From contig OZ017757.1 of the NCBI GenBank assembly GCA_963969365.1, forward strand, positions 1,364,001-1,428,000: a DNA stretch of 64,000 nt. Reading direction: 5' to 3'. The stretch comes from Asterochloris sp. CNOR1. Lineage: Eukaryota > Chlorophyta > Trebouxiophyceae > Trebouxiales > Trebouxiaceae. The notes under the pieces were generated by a model. That model did no database searches. It had not been told where the DNA came from and saw only the letters and a list, made by a program, of their open reading frames with translations. Every line of letters starts with the position of its first letter. Position 1 is the first letter of the stretch. This document shows, piece after piece, positions 53,050 to 62,757 of the stretch. Both the position numbers and the translations under genes were made by a program.

Positions 53050-54916
53050 ATGCAGGCAAAGGCAGCTGTTGTGCGGCAAGGTGATGCCTCTGCATCAGAT
53101 GGCCTGGCCGCCAGAGCTTACCTCAAGCCATATGAGTGCGCCTGCAGCCTTCTGCGTCAGCTGGCCTGGTCGCCAGAGCCAACCTCAAGCCAGATGAGCG
53201 CCCCTGCAGCCTGCTGAAGCTGCGACAGCTGGGTCCGCAGCTCATGCGCAGCGACAGGTAGAATCAGGTGACTGCACTAGCCAAATAACGCCTCAGCTCA
53301 AGGAGGCATGCTGCAGTGTATCGAAAGCTGTCAGCACTGAGTCTGTGGCGATACTTTGGTTTGCCACAATGCGTTCCCTAGTGACTTGCTGACAGGACTG
53401 AGCCTTGTGCTGATCCCGCCAAGCAGGCAGCACTGTGGCATGCCACAATTCTGCAATGTGAGCCCCCTACCTGGACATCCCTGCAGCAGGTGAAGAAGCT
53501 GCTGCCAGCAGCTGCACAGATGGAGATATATGAATTGGTGCCATGAGGTGACTCCACTTTGGCAGCCCAGCGGGCAGCAAGCAGCACTCGGGCCTCGCTT
53601 GGCAGAGAGGGCCTGCACTGCCTCAGGACTGTTCTGAGGCTGTCAGAGTGCATGTGCTGGTGGTGGCACCTGCAAGTCATGTTCACAGACTCTGAAGCAT
53701 GGGTATCAGGTGAGCAGGGCAATCAGCTGCTGCAGCAAGGAGCCTGGCCTGCAACATAGCACAGATGTTTGTCCCTCTGCTTGCCTACCTGGACCTCACT
53801 GTCACACCTACTGCTGTCTCCCATTCCTGCTTTGCCTAAGCTTCCAAGACTTGCCTCATGTCTCAGTGTGCAAGGCAAGTACACTGTTGGGACCACATTG
53901 TGAGTGTTGAGGCTTCCTCTGCAGTGTTGCTATCAGGGGAGCTTATACGTGGCACAGGCAGCAGCTAGGACGCTGACAAGGGCATGCAGCGCAGCTCTCA
54001 TGTTACTGGGAGGCCTGACCCTGTTGGCTCAGACAGGAGGCCCTGAGGCTGCTAGAGTATGTGCGCTCTGACCCTGCATCCAAGGAGGTGACCTTACCTG
54101 CTTGTAAGCAATGCCTCAATGCAGGCAACTGGCCCAGGTCTGCCAGGAAAGGTCAAGTGTATGCTCTGGGCCTCTCTGCTGCACATGTGCAAGGGCGTGA
54201 TAGTACCTTTGTCCAGTATGAGCTGGACTGCAGAGATGAGGTCTGATAGCTGCTGCGATCCCTATTGCCTCTGTCTGTGTGAATGGCCATGTCTGGGGTC
54301 AGCGGCAGCCAATGGAGGCGTCCTAGTGCCTCTGACAGTGGTCATCAACTTTGTGTGCAGAACTGCAGTCTGTGCCACACACAGCAGCCAAACATGCTAA
54401 GGCTCATCCCTCTTCAGGCCCAAAAGGAGGGACGCCAGATCCATTGCTGCAGGCAGCCAACTTTGCTGTTGAGCTGGGAGTGCTGCCACTTAGCACTTTT
54501 GCTGATGGCAGCAAGCAGGCAGCCTGGCATATCTACAGAATTGCTGTCATGTTGAGGTGGCCGTGCAGCATTAAGTGGCCACAGCCATTTGTGGCTGGAG
54601 GGAGGGCTATCAGCAGAGCAGTTCACAGCAGTGCTGTGTGCTGTCACAGACGAGGAGACAGTGTCAACCTGGATCAGCTGGCAGGCTTGACCCTCACAAA
54701 CACAACGAGACTGTGGGCCATGCTGCTCAAGGCAAACAGGTTATCAACCTGCTAAGCAGCACCATCATAAATGCCATTGCCCCAGCTGCTTCAGAGATGA
54801 GCTACGCAGCGCTCCTCCCCCCCCCCCCCCCTCTTCTCCCCCCACTCAATCTGGCAATGAGCAGGCAGAGCTGGCCTGTGAGGCCGTTTCAATGGGTGGG
54901 GCGGGGGAGTTTCTAG
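53050..54916 (+). CDS. Unknown helical protein (multi-exon)
   Basis: Divergent from the carrier gene, with about 136 bp between the proposed starts. The ATG at 53050 opens MQAKAAVVRQGDASASDGLA, then ARAYLKPYECACSLL. A near-copy of this exon follows in another frame (ARANLKPDERPCSLLKLRQL, then a GTAGAATC donor at 53260). Further coding-like plus-strand blocks are 53400-53540 (DPAKQAALWHATILQ, SLQQVKKLLPAAAQMEIYEL), 53560-53650 (STRASLGREGLHCLRTVLRL), 54032-54090 (QEALRLLEYVRSDPASKE) and 54450-54550 (AANFAVELGVLPLSTFADGS). The last is 54690-54916 (VINLLSSTIINAIAPAASEM, then a Pro-rich tail). No family was recognised; the helices recall a TPR-like or armadillo-like solenoid. Exon joins are unverified. 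Confidence 0.4.
53101..53221 (+). repeat. 61-bp tandem duplication in coding sequence
   Basis: GGCCTGGCCGCCAGAGC at 53101 recurs as GGCCTGGTCGCCAGAGC at 53162, with CTCAAGCCATATGAG / CTCAAGCCAGATGAG and CCTGCAGCC downstream in both. The 61-bp period is not a multiple of three, so the two copies cannot share one continuous frame. Confidence 0.8.
54817..54831 (+). repeat. Poly-C tract (15 C)
   Basis: An uninterrupted run of 15 cytosines, followed by a further C-rich stretch to about 54845. It would encode polyproline in the proposed last exon. It is a likely site of length error in assembly. Confidence 0.9.
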
Positions 54917-55150
54917 CCTTAGTGGGTGACGCTGGTGGTAATGCCTGTGCCTGCAGTCATGCCACATGGCACTTGTGCAGTGTGCATCCCCGCTCAGGGG
55001 CTCGATGACGACAAAGCTGCAAACACAACAGGCAGAGCTGAGATGGTTGCTGCTGACGCAGATTGATACAAGAGCGTGCCTCTCTTCCCGAAGAGCCAGA
55101 CACTGGGAAGAGGTGACTACAGCAGTGTCACTGGCCTATGAGGTTCAAGC
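54917..55150. other. Short gap between convergent genes
   Basis: About 230 bp between the end of the unknown plus-strand gene and the stop of the small minus-strand gene. Nothing was recognised. Confidence 0.35.
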
Positions 55151-55582
55151 TCACCTTCCAGGTGGGTTCATGACTGCGACGCCGTCACTGGGCTCTTGTG
55201 CATCGCCCTTGCAAGACATCTGACTGAGCTCCTCAACACTCCCCTCAAGCTGCTGGCTCAGGCTGGAGCAAGTCGCACCACAGATTGGGCAGTGGCTGAC
55301 AGATGCTGTGAAACTTAGCCTGATGTCCCTGAGGCCTCGCTCCTTATCGCTGGCTGGGATCAATATGCGACGGCGCATGGAGTCAGCAATGAATGCAATG
55401 TTAACACTGCCTTCTGCATCGCTCAGGAAGCCGCAGCCCTCAATCAACTCTGTCAGCTCATCAATTTCGAGGCCTTTGAGTTGATAAGGCAGGTACTCGT
55501 GCTCGTCTGGCATATCCATTGATCTGCCTGGCAGATCCATATATGAGCTGCAGAGTGACTCGACTGACTCTTCGAATATCAT
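55151..55582 (-). CDS. Small intronless acidic protein with one CPxC motif (143 residues)
   Basis: An uninterrupted 143-codon frame, unusual in a window where nearly every gene is cut every 100-200 bp. It is acidic at the N-terminus (ESVESLCSSYMDLPGR, LEIDELTELIEGCGFLSD) with a central segment FIADSMRRRILIPASDKERG. It has a single zinc-knuckle-like CPICGATC. No family was recognised. It ends where the mobile-element-rich part of the window begins and lies just beside the tandem repeat at 55597. It may be a mobile-element gene or a retrocopy. The absence of a frame break supports a real protein. Confidence 0.5.
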   Translation of the reverse strand: MIFEESVESLCSSYMDLPGRSMDMPDEHEYLPYQLKGLEIDELTELIEGCGFLSDAEGSVNIAFIADSMRRRILIPASDKERGLRDIRLSFTASVSHCPICGATCSSLSQQLEGSVEELSQMSCKGDAQEPSDGVAVMNPPGR

Positions 55583-55840
55583 TACATGGTGTTAACCAGG
55601 CCTGGCGACAGCCCCTGGGCAGTGAGTCAAGGGGGAGGGCGCCATGAGAGAGCTCTTGATGGAGCATCAAAGCACCGACACAAAGGACACACAGGACATC
55701 ACCCCAGCATACTGAGCAAGCTCAAGAGCCTGCTCCAGGCACCTGGGCAGATTGCATGCTTGCCAGCAGCTGAGGCCCTGGCAGGCTGTGTCCTTTGTGT
55801 CTTTGTGTCTCACTGAGATCTGGAGATGTCTTGGGAGGTG

Positions 55841-55896
55841 GTGGCTTTGGCCAGTCCTCCCCTTCCCAGATTGGGGTGAGGCCATCCATGTGCCAC
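55841..55896 (+). repeat. 56-bp inverted segment, orientation A
   Basis: It begins GTGGCTTTGGCC and ends CATGTGCCAC. Read on the opposite strand it matches 56480-56535 at 52 of 56 positions by eye. Both ends are the inverted pair GTGGC/GCCAC. Confidence 0.9.
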
Positions 55897-56479
55897 CTGG
55901 CGTTCCCTGTTCCACCAGAGTGATATTGCTGCAGCATGTGGTGACAAAAGGTATGTTGACTTCCTGGCCTTTGAGCATCTTGCTGGTCCTCCCTGAGACA
56001 ATGCTGTGTTGCAGCTGGAGAGGGACCTGCCTCTGACTGAGCCTTGTTAGTTTCCAGGCCCTGATCAGGGCCTTGGCCTCCTGCCACTGAAACTACCTCA
56101 ATTAGCCTAGCAAATCTGATCATTTGATGAGTGGCACTCAGTCCAGTCTCCGAGATGCTTAAGCAAGCTTTTCAAGGGGTTATTGTGACAACTTCCCTGT
56201 AAGTCATTTAGACCAAGCCTGGTTAAAGCCAAGTCTGAGAGCACAGGCCTCAAGGGGCTTGCCATGGTGGGCCATGAGAGAGCTCTTGATGAAGCATCAA
56301 AGCATCGACACAAGGGACACACAGGACACAACAAAAAAAACCCAGTGTACTCAGCGCAAGCTCATGATTCTGCACCAGGCACCCAGGCAGATTGCATGAT
56401 TGCCAGCAGCTGAGTCCCTGGCAGGCTGTGTCCTTTGTGTCTTTGTGTCTCACTGAGATTTGAAGATGTCTTATGGGAG

Positions 56480-56535
56480 GTGGCACATGGAGGGCCTCAC
56501 CCCAGTCTGGGAAGGGCAGGATTGGCCAAAGCCAC
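56480..56535 (-). repeat. 56-bp inverted segment, orientation B
   Basis: It begins GTGGCACATGG and ends GGCCAAAGCCAC. Flanks on both sides are collinear with those of the copy at 55841-55896. The terminal inverted repeat here extends to AGGTGGC/GCCACCT (7 bp). Confidence 0.9.
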
Positions 56536-56801
56536 CTGGCGTTCCCCATTCCATCAGGACAATGCTGATGCAGCATGTGATGATGAAAGGTATGCTGCCT
56601 TCCTGACTAGGTACGTAGACCAAGCCTGGTATCAAGCCAAGTTCAACTGCCCTGGTGGGAGGCATATGTGTCTGTGGAGTACTCTCTCACTTTCTAAATG
56701 ATATGTTACACTTCTCAGCGCGCGCATGACTTTCAGCAGAAAAGAGTGACCTGTTCATCTGTATATCGGTAGGAATTGTCAATGCAAGTTTCAGCAAACA
56801 A

Positions 56802-59230
56802 TCAAAGGCTCTGCTTACGCTTGCCAAGCAGCTTGGAGTCACTGCTGTACCTGCTGCATAGCTGTTGCAGTGAGCTGACTGTCCTGGTGGGGGGGATGCG
56901 CTCACATTCCAATTCCAACGCCCCGACAATGGCAGCCATGGTGCTTCCCAAGGCAGCCATGCGGGTTTCAACCTCAGCAGCAAGGCCATTCTTGAATCTT
57001 GAGAAGGCCGTGCTGCTGGCCCTTGCTTCCTTCTTGCTGCCATGCCACCTGCGGAAGTCTGAAGGCACCGCTGAGATCTTGGAGAACGCCTCAAATGCTT
57101 CTGAGACTGTTTGAAATTCTGAGAGCTTCCAGACCTGCAGCTCACAAGGGTACAGTCTGACCAATACACAGGCGCTCAAGCTGAAAGGCAATTCACTGCA
57201 TGCATGTGCACACACCTGCTTCTCGAACAAAACGGAGTCCCTCTCGTTTGAGGCGCTCAGTGCACTGAGGGACTGAGGCGGCAGAGTGACACCACAGCTG
57301 GCCTGTGAAGCCAGAGACACCAATGGGACGGGTTTGGCTGATGCTGGAGGCTGAACACTGGAAAGAGGCACCTCAGGCAGCATCACCACCGGGGCAAAAG
57401 GCGTGGCCTCCTTTCCACCCAGCGCCCTGAAGAAGAAAGCCTGCAACATGGAAGGGGTAAAGGTTCAGAGCAATGCATGTTTGACTACAACACCTAGGGC
57501 CGCAGCGCTCACCGTTGGGTTGGTGAACAACAAATTCCTGTCGCTGATCGCCAATCGCCTCAGCAGCAACATGTTTGCCCCACGTCTCCTGCCGCAGCTG
57601 CTTGCCTACAGCGCTCTGCAGAAGGCGATTGGCAGCTGGCGGGATGGTGCGAAGCCACTGGTCCCCATATGAATCAATTCTCAAGCTGGCATTCTGCACA
57701 AATACTTGCCGCAGGTGGGTGATGGCCCTTAAGGGCGCCAGCAAAGGATGTGCAGGGTGGCATCGCATGCCAGCTTGGCGCAGCAGCACTGTCAAGCCTG
57801 GGATGATACGGTCCAGCACGTCCTCCTCAGCCTGCAGAAAACAATCAGATCAGTTCCCCTGTCCCCCATTTTGGTGATTTGTGTGAGAAGCACTGGCACT
57901 GCAGTGTCTTACCTTGAACTCAGCCTGACCCAAACGATGATTCTCGTGCCAGTCCCGTCCCGTCCCCAACCAGCCAGCCTGTGGGCTGTGTTCGGGTCAA
58001 AGATGCAGTACAGGTCAGTGGTGTCAGACTCATGCCTGCAAGGCAAAATACTGGTCAGCTGCGGGACAATGCACAGCATGGCCTGAGTTGCCCACCTCGC
58101 CGCCATCTTGATCTCTACTTTGTTGATGCCCACGCCCTTAGCCGCCTCCACACCATGCGTCTTGATTTTGTGGCTGACCTCCCCTTTAGCTGAGTACCCA
58201 TCAAGCCTGCCACAGGGCACGCCTGCAGGTGTAACAAGCCACAGATGTCACTGATAGCCGTGTCCAAAAGCTGCAGCATCAACGCACTGGCTCACCAGCA
58301 AGTTCAAATGCCTGCCGAAGGTGAACGTTGAGAGTCTCCCCACTCATGGGCTGGTTCCCCTGCATGCTTGGGGCGGCAACAATGAACTTTGCCAGATCCT
58401 CAATTTTGATGCCCCTGTGGAAGGTGGCGACAGCCAGGTCGGCAAGCGCTGCCTGAGGACAGATGCGATGGTCTCGGGCTGTGGCAGAGGAGGCATGATG
58501 ACTGAGAACACAGTGCAGCACACTGCCCGACTGCGTCTGACAGCATGAATCGCATACCTGACGACACCAGGAATATCCACCTGCCCAGGTTTCACAGTAT
58601 TCCCCTGCATGCTCCCAAACAGGATTGCCACAGAGGGCACTGGCCCCACATTATCCTGCGTCCTCAGTGCCAGGCAGCTCCAGGGAAGCTTGTGCAGGTC
58701 ATCAGAGCGGCCCAGTGTGGCTGGCATGAATGTCATTGCCACCCTCAGCAGATAGGCCCACTGCCACTGCTTCTGCTGGAAAGCTGTTTGCAGGGACTGG
58801 CGAAGCTGCCCTGTGCTCCGTGCGGCATCCACCTGCATATTCAAACAGCAACTTGACACATGAAAGTCACGAGTAGCGGCTGGACTTGTGCCAGCCGAGC
58901 TGATGGAACGTTTCAAGACAGACAGAGATTTTGATGTAGAGAAGTGGATGAACAAAGCAGAGCTAGGAAGCATGTCAGTCATCTGTTGAGCCAACCCTGA
59001 GAACACCCAGCGCTGAGACTTCTTGGCCAATGGCAGCTTGGAAGCCATGGTCAGGGCAAAGACACCAGCTTTCTTGATCCAGGCTGATGCCAGCCCACCA
59101 CAGGCCACCGACAGCGACCCCAAAATAGGCAGACCCATGCACACCTGAGCTGCCACTTGCACATTGAGGTTCTCAGCCTGCATCTCCCTGCCACGTGCAC
59201 GGACCAGGTCCCTGACTGCCTGGATCTACA
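56802..59230 (-). CDS. Tyrosine-recombinase-like protein (Crypton/DIRS-type candidate, 5' incomplete)
   Basis: Multi-exon minus-strand gene. The first clear exon (59226-58830) is helical (AVRDLVRARGREMQAENLN). The next has FMPATLGRSDDLHKLPWSCL (about 58730), which fits box I of tyrosine recombinases (GxRxxDLxxLxW with the catalytic Arg). It is followed by VAILFGSMQGNTVKPGQVDI, resembling the strand-turn segment. Then comes KTHGVEAAKGVGINKVEIK with MAARW (58170-58090), matching box II in spacing (HxxR...I...GRW), though the second Arg is Glu here. HESDTTDLYCIFDPN follows in the next exon, with a Tyr where the nucleophile should lie. The C-terminal exons (57819-57480 and 57440-56802) are helical and basic, ending KLLGKRKQSL. 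Recombination activity is inference. It lies between the tandem repeat and an LTR. Confidence 0.5.
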
Positions 59231-59377
59231 GGGGTGCAGGTAAATCTGAGGTGATGCGGCCCTGTGCGTACTGCTCTCTGCGAACTTCCTTGAGGTGGCA
59301 TGGATAATCACTGCATGCATCAGGCCAAAGGCTGGTGAAAGCAAGACATGGGCGCAGCTCAGACACAGCAGTAGAAT

Positions 59378-59583
59378 TGTGGCCTCGCTTACAACGTACG
59401 GTGGACGGTGGGCTCTGAGACGGTGTTCAAAGGTGTCAAGGAATGTTGGTGAAGTGCCAGAGTGCTATATATACTCTCATATTATTATAATATAAGGAAA
59501 GGAAAATCAAGGAAGGTTCTAGCAGGTGCAGTGGAAGCTTCTGATAGGGTTTGGTAGGGTCTAGAAGGCAGCAGTGTGCTGCA
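59378..59583 (-). mobile_element. LTR family 2, minus copy (206 bp; 3' LTR of the pol element)
   Basis: It starts TGCAGCACAC and ends GAGGCCACA on the minus strand. It is immediately preceded (minus strand) by a polypurine tract, AAAGGGGGGAAGGA. It is the same length as the plus copy at 63126-63331, with only about four differences by eye, so both are young. Confidence 0.85.
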
Positions 59584-59595
59584 TCCTTCCCCCCT

Positions 59596-61428
59596 TTAGT
59601 ATTGAAGTTCCTTGGGGAGGCGTCTAAAGTTGGTCAGCAGGCCTTGGTCCACGTCCTCCACAGGCATCCACAAATTGTCCTGGTTGCCTCGGTCCCGCCA
59701 TTTGATCAAGAACTCCTCCACAGTTTTGTCACCAATTTTGCGGCGTCGGCGCTTGAGGATGGCTTCTGCCTGGAACTCAGAAGTTGGCTGGCCACTGCTG
59801 AGGTCTGGTGTAGGCAAGGGTGGCGTAGACTGAGTTGGCGTGTTTATCTTGGTGGTAGATGAGGGTGGCAGTGGAGTTGCTGTGGGCAGCTCGCCCTTGT
59901 ATGGCTTCAGGAGCGAAGCGTGGAAGACTGGGTGCATCCGCATGTCGGCAGGTAGCCCCAGGCGATAGGCTGTGCGGGAGATGCGCTCTGTGATGGGATA
60001 GGGTCCCAGCCACACGGCGTCCAGTTTGCCATGGCGCAGGTTGCGTCTGGATAGTAGAACTTGGTCACCCACTTGGAACTCCAAATCGGTGCGGCGTTTG
60101 TTGGCCTGATGGGCCTGCCTCTCCTGTGACTTCGCGAGGTGTGCCTGAGCTCGCTCTAGGGTGTCCCTCAGGTGTCATGCCAGAGCTTGCGCTGTGGGCG
60201 CGTTGCGGTTAGGCGGGACGTCCAAGTTGACAGGTAGCAGAGGGTGTCTCCCAGAGTTGAGGTAGAATGGCGTCTGTTTGGTGGAGGCTTGCTCTGAATT
60301 GTTGTAGGCAAACTCCATGAGTGGTAGGAGCTTGTCCCAATTGGACACCCTCAGGTTGGTGCCAAGGATGTTGAAGAGGGCTCGCCAGAAGTTGCTGGTT
60401 GTGCGGGGGTCTCTGTCTGAGATGATGATGCGTGGTAGTCCATGGTAACGGAAGACGTTGTTGATGACAAGGTCGGCCAGGCCAGGACCAGTGACTGTCT
60501 TGCGCGTTGGGGAGCAGTGAATCATCTTGGACATGCGGTCCACAATGACAAGGATGGTGTCATGGCCCTCGGAGGTGGTGGGGAGTCCTGTGATCAGGTC
60601 CATGGTGATTTGCTCCCAGTTGTGCTCTGGTGTTGGCAGAGGTTGAAGTAGGCCGGCGGGTGCGCGGTTGAGGGGCTTGTTGCGTTGGCAGGAGTCACAG
60701 GTCCTGACATAGTCAGCCACATCATCGCGCTGGTGTGGCCACCAGAAGTCCTTGGAGACTCTTCGAAGCAGCTTGTCCATGTAGCACACAGCTACCTACT
60801 AGAACCTACCAGACCTGCCAGACACTTCTGCTGCACCTGCCAGAAGTTTCCACTACACCTGCCGGAACCTTCCATGAGCTTACCTTTATAAATAGTGATA
60901 TTGATATGGTATACACAGCACTCTGTTCACCTTGCTAGCAGACCTCTCATACTTCGCAAAACTCACATCCTTGTACCTGGCCTCAGGGCCCACATCCATA
61001 GCAACCATGTAACCCCTGGGCCACGACTATGCTGCTATGTGGGAGAACCTGTTGACAAAGCGCCGGTAGAAGCCCGCGAGGCCCAGAAAGCACCGGAGTT
61101 GATGGGCGTCTGAGGGGTCAGGCCAATCAAGAATGGCCTTCACCTTCCTTGCGTCCACCTTGATGCCTGCCCCGCTGATGGTGTGGCCAAGGAAGTCCAG
61201 CTCAGCCATGCCGAACTGGCACATGGAGGCCTTGGCGTAGAGGTGGTGCCGCTCCAAGGCACTGAGCACAGCCTCCACATGCTGCGCGTGCTCCTCAGGG
61301 GACTTGGAGTAGATGAGGATGTCGTCAAGGTAGACCACGACGAATTTGTCCAGAAAGGGCCTGAGCACTTGGTTCATGAGGGTCATGAACGGTTGAGTTG
61401 CAACAGCTTGGTCCCCTGGGCCACACAT
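59596..61428 (-). pseudogene. Ty3/Gypsy chromovirus pol fragments (RT, integrase, chromodomain)
   Basis: Minus-strand pol remains of an LTR retrotransposon. Reverse transcriptase (61428-61030) keeps the catalytic VVYLDDILIYSKS and the thumb-connection segment FLGLAGFYRRFVNRFSHI. Sequence for RNase H is absent, and a plus-strand LTR lies in its place (60780-61025). Integrase (60789-60175) has the zinc-site CDSCQRNK, the first Asp in TMDLITGLP and the second Asp in IISDRDPR. The segment holding the catalytic Glu is missing: NILGTNLRVS runs directly into NWDKLLPLMEF. An in-frame TGA follows at about 60175. The C-terminal part (60084-59596) has GPYPITERISRTAYRL and HPVFHASLLKPYKG, then a chromodomain (EEFLIKWRDRGNQDNLW), ending next to the polypurine tract. 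The element is non-functional. Confidence 0.88.
60780..61025 (+). mobile_element. LTR family 1, plus copy inside pol (246 bp)
   Basis: TGTAGCACACAG to CTGGGCCACG, 246 bp, opposite in orientation to the surrounding pol. No matching 5-bp target duplication is visible (GTCCA left, ACTAT right), and pol sequence is missing at the site. It therefore probably arrived with, or was followed by, a deletion. Confidence 0.8.
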
Positions 61429-62211
61429 CTCACCTTGTTACACCCTCCCTGGCATGTTCCTGAGTTGTCACAGGCAGCCACGCAGGGCTCACGGAACGGC
61501 CTCTCCATGCAGCACCAACAGAGGAAGTTGGATGTGGACATCAGGGAGTTTGCCATGCGCATGATTTCTGCTGCCAGTCCTAAGGAGCCACTGCACACAT
61601 GCTGGCTGACGGGAGAGGCTGCAGCGGGAGGTTAGCAAACCAGCCCTGATGAAACTGGAAGCCAATCAGGGCTGCTCAGCGTGGACCTCCAGCAACAGCC
61701 CGACAAATTCAGCAGGGATGCTGGCATCAGGCCGGCAGCACCCAATCTTTTTCAGGAACTGCGCCACGTGAAGGAGCTGCGCTGCGTGCATGTGCACTTC
61801 AAGTTGATCGGCCTGCAGTCGTTGCGGCAACATAAATTCAGGTCGTTCTGTCAGCCGATAGCAGCATGTCTGCTGCCATCAGCGAGGCAGCCCGATACGC
61901 CCAGGGCCTTGAGCAGCTGCAGAAGCATTTCGACAGGTTGCAGAGCAAACTTGGCTCTGAACATAAGCCAGGAACTCAGCACAGAGCTGTGTGACCGCCA
62001 AGTCTATGCTCTGTAGCTGCAGGTGACCGTAGCAGTAGCTTACCTGCGCTGCCTCCAGCAGTCGAGGGCAGAGTATGGCGACTCTGACTTTCAGCAATGG
62101 CATGCAGCAGAAAGTCAGGCGCAAGAGGTCGAGGCCGCTTCACAACGCATTTGGCTGCAGGGCTGGCTGGAGCACAGCTGCAGCAGGCAGGCAAGGCGTG
62201 CAGCACCCGGC
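61429..62211 (+). pseudogene. Fragment of an unknown host-like gene between LTR pieces
   Basis: Coding-like plus-strand blocks with splice-like borders: 61470-61610 (QQRKLDVDIREFAMRMISAA), 61645-61675 (LMKLEANQGCSA), 61866-61965 (MSAAISEAARYAQGLEQLQK, HFDRLQSKLGSEHKPG) and 62022-62160 (VTVAVAYLRCLQQSRAEYGD, SDFQQWHAAESQAQEVEAA). The helical, Gln/Ala-rich composition resembles the window's ordinary genes rather than retroelement proteins. No family was recognised. Its right end meets a diverged LTR at about 62212 and its left end meets reverse transcriptase. It is either a host gene cut by insertions or a captured fragment. Confidence 0.4.
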
Positions 62212-62330
62212 TGCCTACTCGAACCTACCGACCTGCCAGAGCCTTCCACTGCACCTGCAACAACCTTCCAGGAACTTTACATATTGATACCAGTTGATGA
62301 GAAAACGTACATCATAGAATGTATAGCGCT
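62212..62330 (+). mobile_element. Diverged LTR family 1 remnant
   Basis: GCTGCCTACTCGAACCTACC and the following CACTGCACCTGC and AACCTTCCAGGAACTT resemble the start of LTR family 1, with many differences. The later part is not alignable by eye. Confidence 0.55.
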
Positions 62331-62362
62331 CAGTGCATTGCACACAGAGGGGTTAGGGTTTA

Positions 62363-62477
62363 TGGCTGCTGGGTCCATGGGGAATGATCGAACAGAACCT
62401 CCGAAACCAAGTTGTGGCCCAGGGGTAACAAGGTTGCTGTGGACTTGGGCCCTGAGGCTATATACAAGGAAGTGAGG
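62363..62477 (-). mobile_element. Truncated minus-strand element head: LTR 1 end, primer site, gag start
   Basis: On the minus strand this reads the last ~65 bp of LTR 1 (ending CTGGGCCACA), then ACTTGGTTTCGGAGGTTCTG as primer-binding region. It then reads CCCCATGGACCCAGCAGCCA, the first codons of gag. It sits head to head against the plus LTR 1 at 62478. Confidence 0.75.
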
Positions 62478-62723
62478 TGTAGCACACAGCCACCTACTAG
62501 AACCTACCAGACCTGCCAGACACTTCTACTGCACCTGCAAGAAGCTTCCACTGCACCTGCCAGAACCTTCCATGAACTTACTTTATAATATTATGATAAT
62601 AAGATGGTGTGTATAGCACTTTGTTCACTTCACCAGGAGACCTCTCATACTTTACACACCTCACATCCTTGTACCTGGCCTGAGGGGTCAAGTCCATAGC
62701 AACCATGTAACCCCTGGGACACA
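62478..62723 (+). mobile_element. LTR family 1, plus copy (246 bp)
   Basis: TGTAGCACACAG to GGGACACA, followed by ACCTGGTTTTGGAGGTTCTG (primer-binding region) and the gag start at 62758. It is a 5' LTR by position. Confidence 0.85.
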
Positions 62724-62757
62724 ACCTGGTTTTGGAGGTTCTGTTTGATCATTCCCC

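Larger units (their letters stand above)
55597..56640 (+). repeat. Tandem repeat array, two units plus a partial third, with an internal inversion
   Basis: Unit starts are marked by ACCAGGCCTGG (55597), ACCAAGCCTGG (56208) and ACCAAGCCTGG (56621). Units 1 and 2 share CCATGAGAGAGCTCTTGATG (55643 and 56272) and TGTGTCCTTTGTGTCTTTGT. They also share CACTGAGAT, CACCTGGCGTTCCC and AAAGGTATG, in the same order. Unit 1 is about 610 bp and unit 2 about 410 bp. Between GAGATGTCTT and CTGGCGTTCCC the two units carry the same 56 bp in opposite orientation. No confident coding content was found. Confidence 0.85.

Noticed and set aside
60780-61025. Calling the LTR in pol a simple solo-LTR insertion
   Set aside because: No target duplication is visible, and RNase H and part of integrase are missing at the site, so a deletion or rearrangement must be involved.
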